From: Inia geoffrensis
Lineage: Eukaryota > Chordata > Mammalia > Artiodactyla > Iniidae
Assembly: GCA_036417435.1 (NCBI GenBank)
Contig: CM070912.1
Span: 28,880,055-28,944,054, forward strand
DNA length: 64,000 nt
Direction: 5' to 3'
Part shown: positions 32,201-47,200 of the stretch, piece by piece
How positions within the stretch are numbered: position 1 is the stretch's first letter
How the letters are laid out: every line of letters starts with the position of its first letter
Notes under the pieces: generated by a model
Databases searched by the model: none
What the model was told of the DNA's origin: nothing
What the model saw: the letters and a program-made list of their open reading frames with translations, nothing else
Translations under genes and position numbers: made by a program

Positions 32201-35200
32201 TAAGTGTCAATTACTTGTTATCTTACTGTCAGCTTAGGGAATATGTCCTTCAGAGTGACTATAGGGATGGTGTGCTGGTGTGCAGGCCCGTGCTCTTCCT
32301 CAGGACAGCCCTGCAAGCTGATGCTGGTAGCCTGGTTCCTCTGAAGCAGGACCTCAGGTTTAGAGGTTAGAGTGGTTTGTTAAAGGTCACGGGACAAATG
32401 GTAGAGGTTACAGTGCCATCCACAACTGGTGGGCTCTGCTTTTTTCAAAAAATTTTTTCAACTTCTTCTAAAATGAGAGCTTATTGTTCTATGTTCTCAG
32501 TAGGGAAAAGAACTGGGTTTATTTTTGGAAACAGGCAAAAATTTTTTGTGCCACATTACTTAATAAGATTAGCGTACACGGTAGATTGTGCCCTATTTTT
32601 TAGATGTCAACCTTAGTAAAGATATTGTTGCTCTTCTTTCTAATAGATAGACTATAAAAGGAGCTCTTGAGGGTTTCCACTAAGTTTTGAGCAATATTGC
32701 TATCTAAATATAAGGCATCTGAAAGTGACTTTTCATTTGTAGTCTTCATATGTTTTCAATATTGTATTATAAAAAATTTAAAATATATAGCAAAGGTGAC
32801 ATATACCTGCCACTTAAATTCTATCACCATTTTATTACACTTGTTTTACCATGTGTTTATTCATCTTACCATCCCTCTAATCAGTGGTTCTCAACTAGAG
32901 GCAGTTTTGTCTCTCAGGAGACCTTTGGGACTGTGGAGAGGTCTTTGGTTGTCACTACTTGAGGGGGATGCTACTGGCATCTAAAGAGTAAAAGCCAGGG
33001 ATCCTACACCGTGCTGCATCCAGTGTGTGGAAGAGCCTCCCCTCACCCCACCCCCAACAAAAACAAACATAACATCAACAAAAAACCCTGTAACAATTCA
33101 AGCCCAAAATGTCAGTAGTAGCAAAGGTGAGACACTCTGCTACAATCTAACTGTTAATCCATCTTATTTTGGATACATTTCAAAGTAAATTGTGGACATT
33201 GGGATACTCTTCCTTAAATACTTTAGCATTTACCTATAAACACATACTTAATCCATATTTTGCTATCTAATGGTACATTTTAGAGCATAGCTCTAGTCAT
33301 CTATTATCTTTATTCATTTTTAATATAGTTATTAAAAATTTAAAAGTGGTCCTTTGAAATTTGTGATATTTCATCTGTAGGTAAGATTTTTTTCCTTCTC
33401 AGATGCTCAGTTTGACTAACAAAAGACACATCCTACTACTGAGTTTTAGTGTAACCATGCTTAGAAAAAGTTTGTTGGTGTCATTCACTTCAGAATTTGA
33501 AGCAAATCATTCTCCTCTTGGGCCAGACTCCAAAATATTCAGAGTCCTAGCTGGACACTATGGACAGGTGTCTTTCTTTGTCCTTGTTGTGGTAAATGAT
33601 GACCTTCTTTGAACACTCAAAAAACAATTTTTTTAATACTTTCTGTTTCAAAGAGGAATTGTGCCATTTCTATAATTTTATCTTTTAAATCTTGGCAATT
33701 TTTCAGTTGCTGTTTATAGTTATTTGAAACCTTCTTTGGCTTGCAGGTGTTGTTTGTCGCAGTTAACTGTTGGTGGAATCAGGGGAAATGCAGAAAACAG
33801 AAACACTTCTTTTATTTTCCTGTAATATATCTGTATCATCGGAGGTAAGAACTTTCAAGTAGCAATTCTAATTCCAATTAAGTTTATCAGTTTCAAAGTG
33901 AATTTTGTTATATTCACTGTAGAAAATTGAGAAAATACAGATAAGCAAAAATAAGTAAATAAAAGGATCTGTGATTTTATTAGCCATTCATAATCACTGT
34001 GTGTTTTGATATTTATCCTCCTGTGAATATACATATCCACCTCCCCTTTTTTTAATTAAAAAATGGGATCATGTAGTAATACTATCTCTTCAACTGCTTT
34101 TTCTTTATTTTGTGAACACTTTTTCATGTCATTACATATTCGATAGCATTGTTTTTATTATACCAGTTACTCCGTTGTGTGGCTGAACATTTCAAATGTT
34201 TGAAAAGTATTTTATGGTATAAAAATATACAGAAGTCCTTATCCCATTACCTGGCAGCATAGCACAGTCAAGAGGGTATCTAACATCTTTTCAAATTGGG
34301 AAGAAAAAGACTACAAGTCCGCAATCCTATAATCTATCATTCTGAAATCCAGAGAGCTTTTAAAACCTGAAAGACTTCCATGAACTTTGTCCCCAAATGC
34401 ATTCATCTGGCCTGAAGTACCAAGAGGCCACCTATAGTCTTTATACCACATCAGGTGCCACTGTACTCATTTTGCTGCAGAAATACTGGTGTTTCATTTT
34501 GGAGAACTGCCCAGACCTTGCTGTGGGTGTTATGTCTAAAATCTGACTTGAAGGATTTTGGAGACAGGAGATGGGATTCTGAACTATGTGTAGTATAATT
34601 GGCTTGAAGTTTGTTACTGTAAAATGGTTTAAGAAGAGTTCACCAGTAAGAGCTTTACTTTTTTAGGCTTTATTTCCTCCCTCTAAAATTCCTGGGCCTT
34701 AATCAATGGGGATTTATTACAAACATCAACAGACTATCATTTGTGGATTATCTGTCATCTTTCAGCTCACTCCCATGTCTCTAACATAAACTTTGTGTGG
34801 AACAGAGTGTTGTTTCTCAGGAGCTATTAAATAGTATTTGGGCAAAAACATGCTTTCCTACCCTATCTCCACCCTCAAATTTTCCTCTGGGTATTAGAAC
34901 AGTTTCTCAGAGTGACTTTCTGATGGTTACTTTTTTTTGTTTTCCTGAAAGGTAAGTATAAGGTGTTACACTTGAAGGATCTCGGAGTCAGTGCTGTGTA
35001 ATGGGCGATAAGTTTCCCCTGGAGAGATCCCTGCGCTTCTTTTTTTCGAAATAGGAAATAGGGCACAGGTGGCTAGCAGGGAGTGTAGGTTGTGCAACTG
35101 TATGTAACCAAGCCAGCTGCCCAGAGGTAGACTTAACTTGATGTGACATTAAAATAACAAGAGTTCCCTTGAATTGAGTACAAATGTCATTTTGGGATAT

Positions 35201-38200
35201 GTGGGTGTGTGACATTGTCTTACACTATTTGTTTTCTTAGTTTTATAGAAAGATTGGAAGGGCACGAAAGGAACTTTAGAAATACTTAGTCCAACCGTCT
35301 CATTTTACACATGAGGAATTTGAGGCTGGTACTTGCCTTGAAGTGCTTGCCCCTCATCTTTGCCTGTTAAACTTTTACTTGTTTAAGTCAGTTCAGACCC
35401 ATTAATACCTGTTTCAACATCTACCATTCCCGATGTTCCAAAAATAGAAGAAAGTGCTAAGGCACAGAGATACCCAAAAGGTAGCCTTTTCATATTCTTT
35501 TTAAGAATCTTCAAGTCCTCTGTTTTATACATACACATATGAATGAATGTGTTCCTTCAACTAAACTCTCTTGTGAGCATTTGGTAGTCTTGAGGTTCTT
35601 TTGACTACTGGTGGTTGCAAATATGGCCCTTAAGTCTCATCACTGGACAGACCACTGCTGTTTGTGTGTGTTCTTGCTGCTACTGTTTATGTAATGGCTT
35701 AACTAGTAGTAGCTGCTTACAGAAATTAACAGGCTTTTCTGTTTTGTGAAAGCAGATTCCATTTTTTGGCTTGTATTGATGCCAGTTACAAAGGCAGTTT
35801 ATAAAAGGCTCTAAGGCAGGGAGTAGTTTTCTCAAAACACTCTGTGCAGAGTTCAGCTGCCCTAGATCAACTTGTCCTAAGGCAATGGCTATAGTATGTT
35901 GGCAAAACGTGTCCTGCATCCTGGGATCATCTCATTACGAGTCACTGGGACCCTTGTAACACGGTACCAGGGAACCTCAGCAGAGCCTGTTTGCTTGAGT
36001 AATGAGGTTTCCAGATCACTTGCCTCCTTTTTGCTCAACAAAATAGGTTATCAGATGATTTTTTTTGATTTCTTCCTCTAAATTAAAAATTGGTGGTGGT
36101 TGATGGGGTTGGTGGTGGTAGTAATTTTAAAACTTGAATTAGTTAACAAATGAGTTGTAGTAAGTCTTGAATTGACAGAATTGTTCACCCAGTCTCTCAG
36201 CTGTGCATGTAGAATGGTATTTTTACTTTTTTCATGCTAATATTCCTCTGTCTGGTATCATATTCTGCAGTGCACACTGAAAAATTGTGTTTATCTCATC
36301 ACATTATATGTGTGTGTTAATTTCTGTAACCATATATTATAGTTATGTGATCACCATTTATACATTACTGTGCTCTGTTGTTGCTATTAAAGGTAAGCTT
36401 AATGTCAATTTCTATTTAGAGAGAAGAATGGTTATGGAATTGGTGAATTTCACCATACTCCCTCACCCCCACCACATACCATCCAATTATATTTGAGCAA
36501 TGTCTCTTTTGTGCAAGATTGAAGAAAGCCATGTGAGGATTCTGATGAGCTTAGGATAACTGAATGTTGGAAGCATTGCTTAGCAATACTAAATCAAATT
36601 CCTGTGCATTCCCAAGCACAACTGGAGGGGAAAATAAGGAAGATCGTTTGTATAGGTCCCTGATTTCATACCTTCATATAATTTTTTGTTGTTGTAATAA
36701 AGCTTTAAATGGGTTTAAGTTTCATTTAGTGATCCTTTGTGAAAGTGCATCTAAGAATATTTAATAACTACTTTTTAGTAGGCCGAGGACCAACTAACTG
36801 TTCAACTTGTTCCTTATTTTGGAGTGACTTGGAAAGTCTGCCCCTACGTCCCCCCCGACCCCCAATTGAATTGTGTAGTTAAGATCCTGGAATCCTTTGG
36901 CATTTGGTCAGTTTCCAGGGTCGCCTGTCTGTTTTGTTTTGTTTTTTAAAGAAATATTGTGAGAATTAATTTTTTCAGAGACTAGAATGAATGTTCTTTG
37001 ATCTGAAATTCAGTTTGCAGAATTACGCTCATATAAAAAAGTAACGGCCACTTGTACCCCCCCCCTTGCATAAAATGCTTGTTCTTAATTGGCCCTCCAG
37101 TTACCTCCTGAGACAAGGAAGACTAATTGCATATGAAACAGTTGGGATCCTAAAGCAAGACTTTTTCATTTTGTGATGTTGATGATTTCAGGTATATATT
37201 ACAGGTTTAATACGTGGTGTATTATTTTTAATTTTTATTTTTTTGGTACTAGTTTTGGACCAATCGAATACAAAGGCCCCATGAGTGCTGTTTACATTGA
37301 GAAGTTTGTCCGCCGTGTGATGAAACCACTTCTCTACATCCCATCTCAATCAGAATTACTAGATTTTCTCTCAAACTATGAGGTACCTATCTTTCCTATC
37401 TTCTCCCATTCCCCCAGGCTTCACTGGGTTGCATTGGATTGTTTATATTAGAAGAGTCTTTATACCTCCTGATTTGTAGCAATTAAAAGATCACATTAGA
37501 GATAAGCGCCAACTAAATGCTTTTTGAGATACTTGATTATAGGGATAGTTTGGCCAAGTGAGTTTTTAGAGAGTAAAATACTTGCAAAACCTTGTCTATT
37601 TTTTATTCAGGAATTTTTAACAAACTTTCAGTTTGTCTCACAATTAAGTTAGAGTATGTAAAAATTAACTTATAATTTTTATGCAGCTACAGATTTCTAA
37701 AAATTTTATTTGTTGCTTACAGCATTTTACTCAGATCCCTGGTTTTTCTTGTCAGTTGTAGTTTAGCTTTAAAAAAGCAAAACAAAACTAGGAATATGTT
37801 CCTTTCTGTTTTATTAAGTGCGTAACAATTTCAAGGTTCATTAACAGAAAGTTTCCTAACATGGCTTCTCTACTGCTTTCCCATTGCCAGTCAACCCCTG
37901 ATGGATTATTTTGGTAGGATCCTCAGTGCGTGTTCAGGACAGCTTATTGAGAGGCCAGTATAAAGCTTAAAACAATCTCAGGGGCTTCCCGGGTGGCGCA
38001 GTGGTTGAGAGTCCGCCTGCCGATGCAGGGGACACAGGTTCGTGCCCCGGTCTGGGAAGATCCCACATGCTGTGGAGCGGCTGGGCCCGTGGGCCGTGGC
38101 CACTGAGCCTGCGCGTCCGGAGCCTGTGCTCCGCAACGGGAGAGGCCACAGCAGTGAGAGGCCCGCATACCGCAAAAAAAAAAAAAAACTCAGTAAATTA

Positions 38201-41200
38201 TAAAAATAGTTCCACAAAAAAATTTATTGGATCAAGTGTAAAATCATACTGGGGCACAAGTAAAAATGATACTTAGCTACAACAAAATCAAGACCATAAG
38301 TACCTGACAGAGATAAAAACCATATGAATCCACACCTCAGTAATTCAGAATTTAGCAATTGTCACTCGGTTGAAGTTTACCTTTTGCACTATGTATATTT
38401 TATGTAGGTAGGATGTGAATTTCTTTCCCTAGAACCTCATTTACAGCTTTTTTCAATTATGTTAGGAACACTTTGTGTTAACTATTAGCAGATTCTCTAA
38501 GCAGCAGTGTTACTATCTAGTTATTCTGCTTGTAGTTCTCAGATGTGCATTAGGGTGAATGTTTCCTGACTCTTATGTGGATAAAGGGTGGGTTTCTGTG
38601 CCCCTCATGGGCTTGCTCCCGTTTTGCCTGGGAGGCACTTGGGCAGGAGCTATAGTAGGAGGCAGGGTGCCTGGGCCTAGTCCCTTTGGCAGCACTAACT
38701 GGGTCTGTGACTTGGGGTCACTCATCTGTCAGGCGTCAGGGCCCGGGAACAGGGTTTTCTTGAGATTCCTTTTAACTTTTAGGTGCAATGATTGCGTGAT
38801 GTGGGTTTTCACATAGATTTGCACCAGATGACAAGCAGTCACTGGAGGTGGTCCAGCAAAATGGTGAAGAATTAGGACTTGGACAGACGTGAATCCAAAC
38901 TCATCCCCTCCTTATTTAGCTGTGTGGCCTCCGACTGGTATTATACTTAACCTCTTTATGCCTCCATTTCCTCATCTGTAAAACAGGGATGAGATTAAAA
39001 AAAAAAAAAAAAAAAGGAAATGCCTGCTAGGATGTAGTCCTAATAAATGAAAATTTATCAGTGAAAATGACATTGTGGAAAAATCCCGGATATTTAGCAC
39101 TACTGAGAGAGCTCAAAATGTGCACAGCACCTGCCGGAATTCCCAACTTAAATTGATATAAACACCTTTTGTTTGTTTTGTAATTAAGGTGATAAAAAAT
39201 GACCTTTAAGGGCCAAGAGTTCTTCCTTCAGCTTAGCTTCTGTTGGGACTTTTATAGAACGCCATGCCCAGATTGGTACCCTCTGTTTTTTTCTTTAAAT
39301 TTTCAGTCAGTGTCTTCTAAAAAATAAAGAAATGGGAGAAGAGCTGTGGAACGTCAAATAGCATACAGCATGTACTTACCCTACACCAAAAGAGTGTGGA
39401 AAAAATTGAGATTGTTTAGCCTTAAAAGAGCACAGAGAGGTAGCTTTATTATTATATCCAGCTCTATCAGAGATTTGTATCAAGAGAGTTCTGAGACAGT
39501 TCTTAGCAGAGGTCATGTGATAAGATGGACTCAGCTAGCACTCTGGACGCTTGGGTTTTAGCCCTGACAGAAATCTGATTTCTACATTTTATGCAGATTT
39601 CTTATCTCTGAAATAAGGGAGTTGGCTCAGATAATCCCTCCTGACTGCTGGCTTTTGTGAAGTTTAGAGGCTGGAAAGAGGCAGACAGAAGAAGGTTCAT
39701 CATTTGTGGTTGGGAAAGTATTTTTGACACAATGCCTTTGAGCATCTGTGTCAGAGATCTTTCTACTCCTTTTTTATTTATTGCCTCTAAGATGTTTGTA
39801 GTGTCTTTGTAGTTGGATCTGCAGGGGAGACAGTGCATGGTTATGACTGAGCAGCCAGGATGATTCCTGACCTTGAGCCTCTGCATTCTTTGTACCTGCT
39901 TTCCAGCCGCACTTTCAGAGATTATGTTCCAAGTCTGACATTGAGTCCACACAGCATTGCTCAAGGTTGTTTTTTGGCAGCCCACTTAATTAGAAGATGT
40001 ACAGCAATGATGAGACTGCCTTTAAGATGAGACCCAAGAGAGTGCTGCCAAGCTGGGACGCTGTATAGCTTCTGTCAGCCTTTCAAGTGCCTCCCGAAAG
40101 CTGTAGATGGCTTTTATCATGTTAGAATCATCTTTGCTGGGCTTCTTTTCACGGAGATGAAATTGTTGGGTTGGCAAGAGGCAGTATTTGACTAATTGTG
40201 AAAGAACTCGGGAGTCGTGCCCAGCGTGGTTTCAAATGTGAAGCCATTTATCTTGTGAAACATACCAAATACTGCCTAGGAAGAAGTGATATCAATTTCA
40301 TTTACTCTCTGTAAGATAACATAAAGACAGAATTCCAGATCCAGAAATGAAACCACCGTCATGGTTTTTGATAGTTAAATAAATAGGAAAGATAAAGGAA
40401 TTTTGGGAGGCCCCACTCTGGAGCATAATATACTTTCAGACATTCCTCTAAGTTAAGGTTTCTCAACCTCAGCATTATTGACATTTGGAATCAGATAATT
40501 CTGTGTTGTCGGGGACTGTCCTGTGCTTTGCAGGATGTTTAGCAGCATCCTTGGCCTCCACCTACTAGTTACCAGTAGCACCCCCCTCTTACTTGTGACA
40601 ACCAAAAATATCCAGGCATTGTCAAATGTCCCTTAGGGGGGCAAAATCACCTCAGTTGAGAGCCACTGCTCTCAATTATTGTTTCCCCAAATAAGGCCTT
40701 AAGGCTGCCCCACAGGTCCTAGTATAAACACGTTTTTTCATGTAGCACACAGAATGCCACAATCTAATTGTTGCAAGTTTATCTGCTTATAACAGTATCA
40801 GTAGAAGGAAGATGAAAATTAAGCAGCGCCTTAACTAGAAAATTCTGGAGTGTTACCTGTGGGGAGCTAGAGCCAGGAGTGAGTTATGTTGTCATCAATA
40901 GATGTCCCTGATATTCAACTTTCTACTCAAATTGTTTGTCTGTACCACAATCACCCCCCTAAAAAGTATGCATCCTAAATGTGTTAAGGGTATTGATGAT
41001 TTAAAGAAGTCTTAGTATGAAACATACTTGTTTTGATCAAGAGCCTTGTCTCCTAATTTATATTTTTTATATAGATTTCAATATCAAATGTGTTTAAATT
41101 TAGGTATACCAAAATTGGGCCGAAATAATTATTTAATGTTTCTGTGGCACTTCTAAGGTTTGTTAGGATGGCTTTGTTTTTTGCTTCTATCTCTAGATGT

Positions 41201-44200
41201 GTTTGTGACGTCTTATAAGAGTGCATTTGATAATTTCCCCCTTATTTTAAAAACACACATTGATTACTCATAAGTTTGTCTCTAATCCAGATATTTGTGA
41301 ACAGTTTGTATCATCATAAGATTGTGTAGTTAGGGTTTATTACTTGGGAAGTGATGATACCCTGAAATTAACAACTTCCTATATTGACATAAACATTTAT
41401 TATACATATACTGAACTCTATTCACATATGCTTCTATTGCTATTATAAAGAGGAATGCTCTAATTCTAGCTTGGTTTGAATTTTTGTAAGTCCTACAGAT
41501 GAATCCTTTTAAAAGCCTGTTTCAGATGATTTGGTAATGAATTACCTAGAAGAGTAGAAGTTTTTAACCAATGGAAAATATTTTATTTGACTTAGATATC
41601 TCAAACCTACCCAAATCAGATTGTGCATCATTCTCCATACTTTTATGTTTATAAAATATGACACTGAAACCAGATGCAATTTTTTTTTTTTAATTTATTT
41701 GGCTGCATCGGGTCTTAGTTGCGGCCCGTGGGATCTTCCTTGCAGCATGCGGGATCTTTCATTGCGGCGCATGGGCTCTTTGTTGTGGTGCACAGGTTTC
41801 TCTCTAGTTGTTGCGCGGGGTCTCTAGAGTGAGCGGGCTCAGTAGTTCTGGTGCACAGGCTCTCTAGTTGTGGCACACAGGCTTAGTTGCCCCACAGCAG
41901 GTGGGATCTTAGTTCCCCCAGATGTAATTTTTAGGAAAACAATTTTGCCTTTAATTTACTGAACATTGTAGAAAGACATTAAAAGAGTGATGGTTATGGG
42001 CTTCCCTGGTGGCGCTGTGGTTGAGAGTCCACCTGCCGATGCAGGGGACACGGGTTCGTGCCCCGGTCCGGGAGGATCTCACATGCCACGGAGTGGCTGG
42101 GCCCGTGAGCTATGGCCGCTGGGCCTGCGCGTCTGGAGCCTGTGCTCCACAACGGGAGAGGCCTGTTACAACAGTGAGAGGCCCGTGTACCGCAAAAAAA
42201 AAAGAGTGACGGTTACAAATACTTGATTCTGTAGATTCCAAAATACTTTAGACATTATTAGCAAACAAAAAATGAGTAGACTATTCATTGGTAAGTGCCC
42301 TTCAGTTTTCAAGTGCTTTTACTTCTAATCTTCCCAACAGCCATGTGAGATAGATGGAAATTGTAGATCCTTTCAACAGTTTAAGAAGATAAGGTACAGA
42401 CTGGGTGTGATGTACCCTAAGTGGAGACTGGACTGTAGTCTCCGTCTTCTGGCTCCCAAAATTCTTCCTTGTACACAAAGGAATGTTTAAGGTCTCTGAC
42501 TTGAAACTTCACTATGTATCTAGAGGTTAAAACTTTGAATATTTAATTATTTAATGGCATTTTTGAATCTTCCTTTTTCATGAAAGAAAAATTTTGAAAG
42601 TCAGCTTCTTAATTTGACTGTAACTTTTTTTCCTTCTTCTTTAGGAATGGTTCTAAGAATAATTAGTGATAAAGGATGGGACGTGGCTATTGACTTACTG
42701 TTAAAGCAGTAGAGTTTTACCATTTCCTGTTATTAATTGGGTCATTAACATTTATTCTGCAGAACTGGGAGTGTTCTGTGTATGATAATCACAGCATTGA
42801 GGCTGGGTAGAGTCCAGAATTTTCTTCCGGGATATGCACTGAAATCATACCTGCCTTATAAGTAATGAGTGTAGCTAAAACTAAGTGGACTTCTGGTGGA
42901 CACCGCAGAGGGAGATGAGGAACTTTAAGTCATCTTGTTGCAAACCATGTTAAGAAATTTTGCTTTCTTCATTTACTCCAGTTGTAGAATTCCTCTTCCT
43001 TGAAAGTTCTTCCTGCATATTTAAGATTCAGACAGGACAATTTAATTTATTACTTGTGGACAACATAGGCAAAAATAACCCAGTGTCATTTTTATTTTGG
43101 ATAGACATTAAGTTGATTGGAAAGGGAATAGAACCAGATATGGTAATGTCACATTCACGGTCACAGTTTTAGGGCTCATTTGTCGGTATTTTTTAGACAT
43201 ATTTGTCTTAAATGTCGGTAGCTTCTACATCAACAATGCTTTCTTTTTTATATTTTAAAGAATGTGACAGAATTATCTGATTTGTACCTTATAATCTACC
43301 CACCAAATGCCAACAGTATTATTTAGAACTCTTATATCTGTAGCCAAAATATTTTTGAAAACTTTTCATGAATTTCTATAATTTATCTATTTAAGAGCAG
43401 TGATTAACACAAATCCATTCATTTGTTCTTAGCAGTTTTGGTAAACCAAGTTGTTTTAAGTGAGATAGGAGAAGGCTTGGGGATTGTTTGGAGGGAGAAG
43501 CAGGGCATTGGGTAAATTGCCAGGTGACAGAAACCTGAACACTTTGGAGAAAAACCTAGTAGACTGCCTGGTACCTACTGTTATCCTGTTGTTTGTTAGT
43601 AAAAGGGTTGTTTGGGGGCTTCCCTGGTGGCGCAGTGGTTGAGAGTCCGCCTGCCGATGCAGGGGGCACGGGTTCGTGCCCCGGTCTGGAAAGATCCCAC
43701 ATGTCGCCGAGCGGCTGGGCCCGTGAGCCATGGTCGCTAAGCCTGCACGTCCGGAGCCTGTGCTCCGCAACGGGAGGGGCCACAACAGTGAGAGGCCCGT
43801 GTACGGCAAAAAAAAAAAAAAAAAAAAAAAAGGGTTGTTTGTACCCTTAATGTTGCACACATGACTTGATACTGTTTCTGTTAACTCACAGTTCTTTACG
43901 ACTGTGAATTAAGTAGCTTTAAATTTTCTAAGTGTGAGTTAACATTAATGCAGAAATATTTCAATTGCCATTGAGGAAAAAAACACTGAGGTAACTATTC
44001 TCTTGGCCACTAGAGGGCATGTACACCATCTGCTGAAATTTATGCCATACTGCAAATGGTGCTCACTTAGGAAAATAAATATTTTATGCCGATGAGGATG
44101 TTCTGGCCTCCTATAAATAGCCTATTTCCAGCCTCCTCATTATAGAAGGTACTGAATATACTGTACATCATTAAATGGAGTTGAAACACACAGAGTGGGT

Positions 44201-47200
44201 CAAGTTATAATCTGGTACTCATGTTTTGTTCTTCACTAAATTGTAAACTCGGTGAGGAGGAGCTTTGTCTTATTTATCTTTTTATCCCCATTAAGTCCTT
44301 AACAAATGTTTATTTTGTGCCTGCTTTGTGCCAGGCACTGTCTGAGCTGCGAATGTAGTGATGAACAAGTGAGAGCTTGTGTTTCATGGAGTTAAAATAT
44401 GGAGATAGGGGACTTTCCTGGCAATCCAGCGGTTAAGACCCAGCACTTCCAATGCAGGGGGCACAGGCTTGATCCCAGTCGGGGAACTAAGATCCCATGT
44501 GCTGCGCAGTGTGCCAAAAAAAAAAAAAAAAAAGTGGAGATAGACAACAAACAGGAAAATAAACAAACAAGATGTAGGGGGATGAGTAGTATCCCCCCAA
44601 AATTTGTCCACCCAGAAGCTCAGAATGTGGCCTTATTTGGAAATAGGGTCTGTACAGATGTCATTAGTTAAGGATCTCAAGATCAAATCATCCTGGATTT
44701 AGAATGGGTCCTAAATCCACAGGGAAGAAGGCCCTGTGAACATGAAGGCAGGGAGCAGAGTGATGCAGCCTTAAGCCAAGGAATGCCTGGAGCCACCAAA
44801 AGCTAGGAAAGAGGCAAGGAAGGATTCTTCCCTAGAGCCTCCAGAGAGAGCACAGTCCTGCTGCCACCTTGATTTGGGGCTGCTAGCCTCCAGAGAACTG
44901 TGAGAATAAATTTCTGTTGTTTTAAGCCACCAAGTTTGTGATAATTTGTTATGGCAGCCCTAGGAAACAACATACAAGGTAATATTAGGTAATAAGTGCT
45001 ACAAAGAGAAATGAAGACGGGTGATAAGATAGATATGAGGGCAGGGAGGGTGGGCATAACTATTTTAGAAGACAGAGAAGACCTCTCTGAGGAAATGACA
45101 TTTGAACAGATACTTAGAGCGAAGCCTGTGTGCTATGATCCATCCCTGGAAGTTTGGGGAAAGTGCTTCAGGAAGCAGGAACAGTAAGTGCAAAGGTCCT
45201 GAGGGAGGAACAGGATGGGGGGGCAGAGCAGAGAGGAGAGCGTAGGAGATGAGGGCACAGAGGTGTGTTGTGACTGTGGTGTGTCCTGATTATACCTTTG
45301 ATTAGTTGGGCAAATGAAGGAAAGAGGAATGCTGGCAGTTAGGTTCCTGTGGCTGTTCTGTTCACCTGGCAGCCGTCCAGGCATTTGGGAGGGACTGATG
45401 GAAACAGTGCAGCTGGAACCTGCGGTTGGACCATCTTTACATGTTGGTGAGCATCAGAGTGAAGAGGGACAGCCTGCGTGCCAGCAGGCTTCCACTCCAA
45501 CCTCAGCCCAGGGTCAGGCTGGCTCACATGCTTGGCCCACTCATCTGAAAGAGAACCTCAAAAGTAAGAGGCAGGGGCCAAGGTGTCTGCTTTGAACCAG
45601 CCCCTGGGTTTACTTGCAACCCAGCAAACAAGGGGTGTAGACCTATGTGAATATGCATGTGTTTTGTTCCCCAAACTTCCCTTTTTCAGATTTAAGAAAG
45701 AACTATGGAGGAAACTCTGAAATGTGTAATCATTTCTCAAATACAACTTCGCCTGGAGAGACACTGAAACTTTTGGGAAATGATTGCAAAATTTATTTTA
45801 CCTAAAGTGTAACCAGAGCCAGTTTAATAACTTTTAAATGATAATTTGCAACAGAAATAAACAGATAACTATCACTTTACTTTATTTCCTCTTTTTATTA
45901 TTTTGAAATGTTAATTTTAAGTTATATCCTTAAACTGCCACTTTTCAAAATTTAATACAGACTCACAGTATTGTGAATATTTGAAAAATAATACCTAGAA
46001 TATAGTTTGCCTGTTTCTTGTGTTTTATTTTATATATATATATTTTTTTTTAAGTTAATTTATTTATTTTTGGCTGCATTGGGTCTTCATTGTTGCACGT
46101 GGGCTTGGGCTTTCTCTAGTTGTGGAGAGTAAGGGCTACTCTTTGTTGTGGTGCGCGGGCTTCTCATTGCAGTGGTTTATCTTGTTGTGGAGCACGGGCT
46201 CTAGGCGTGCGGGCTTCAGTAGCTGCGGCTCGTGGGCTGTAGAGCATGGGCTCAGTAGTTGTGGCACATGGGCTTAGTTGCTCCGCGGCATGTGGGAGCT
46301 TCCCGGGCCAGGGTTTGAACCTGTGTCCCCTGCATTGGCAGGTGGATTCTTAACCACTGCGCCACCCGAGAAGCCCGTCTTCTTTTTCAAAGAGCTAGTA
46401 TTTTATAATTTATACAACCTTTAATCCTCTCATATAGTTGTTTAATCTTATGATCTTCATTTCATTTCTTTGGCAATGAAAAGTAAAAATAATTTTACTT
46501 ATGGGGTTGTTTGTATTGTTTGTGGAATTTCTTTGGTCAAACTACTTGGAAATTTTAGTACCAGGTCTTCTGAGGATACAGGCTCTTTCATCAAAGCTAT
46601 GTAGCCCCTTGGAAAACTGTAGCAGTGGTGCCATCAACAAGAATAAACCCTTGCACTGTAGAAAGGTCCGTAAAGGACCCCTGCAAGTGGTCTAACCTTT
46701 ATTCATTTTTAAAGGTTTAATCTGGGTTTCTCATGAAGACTTGGAATTCACATCATTTTTACTTCCATTAATGTGTATTTACATAAACACATATGTAGTT
46801 GCCTACATGCATGTAGAGAGATACATGTTTATGGGCCATATGTCTCCTGTGAAGCCACCTGAGATAACATGATGGGAGAAGAGGTTGAAACTTACCTCAT
46901 TTAATTATTAGCCATGAAGCATTTCTTAATATTTAGAACCAATTTATTCCATTTGGTTTTGGTTTAGGAGACTGGTCAGAATTGAAAGAAACTAGTGAGT
47001 CTATTTTCTTTCTCTTACTTTTCATTTTTATCTTGTATCCAGTATTAACTAAGTGACTAAAATTTCTGAAGATCTTGTCTTCCTTTGTTCATGGTAGAAA
47101 GGCTTATACACCATAATAGCCTGGGTTTGAAAGCTTAAGAATCCAAACACTATAATTCTACATTGAGCCAATTCTGGATCAGCTTGTTGAAAACATTTTA

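Larger units (their letters stand above)
30562..33746 (+). other. TXNDC11 intron 2, 3.2 kb
   Basis: Two MER20-like elements (about 31.56-31.75 kb and 32.88-33.14 kb) are the only repeats I recognise. The rest appears unique and AT-rich. Confidence 0.55.
44220..45240 (-). mobile_element. L2 LINE region carrying two later insertions
   Basis: L2-like pieces lie at about 44310-44395 (tgccaggcactgtctgagct, atgtagtgatgaacaagtga) and about 44980-45240 (gaagacctctctgaggaaat, aagtgcaaaggtcctgaggg). A short SINE (44408) and an MLT1 LTR (44580) split them. A second L2-like end in + orientation may occupy 44220-44310. Confidence 0.65.

Noticed and set aside
36090..36122. TGG-rich stretch as a microsatellite or G-quadruplex
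   Set aside because: Too short and irregular to call a repeat array, and G-runs are only two bases long.
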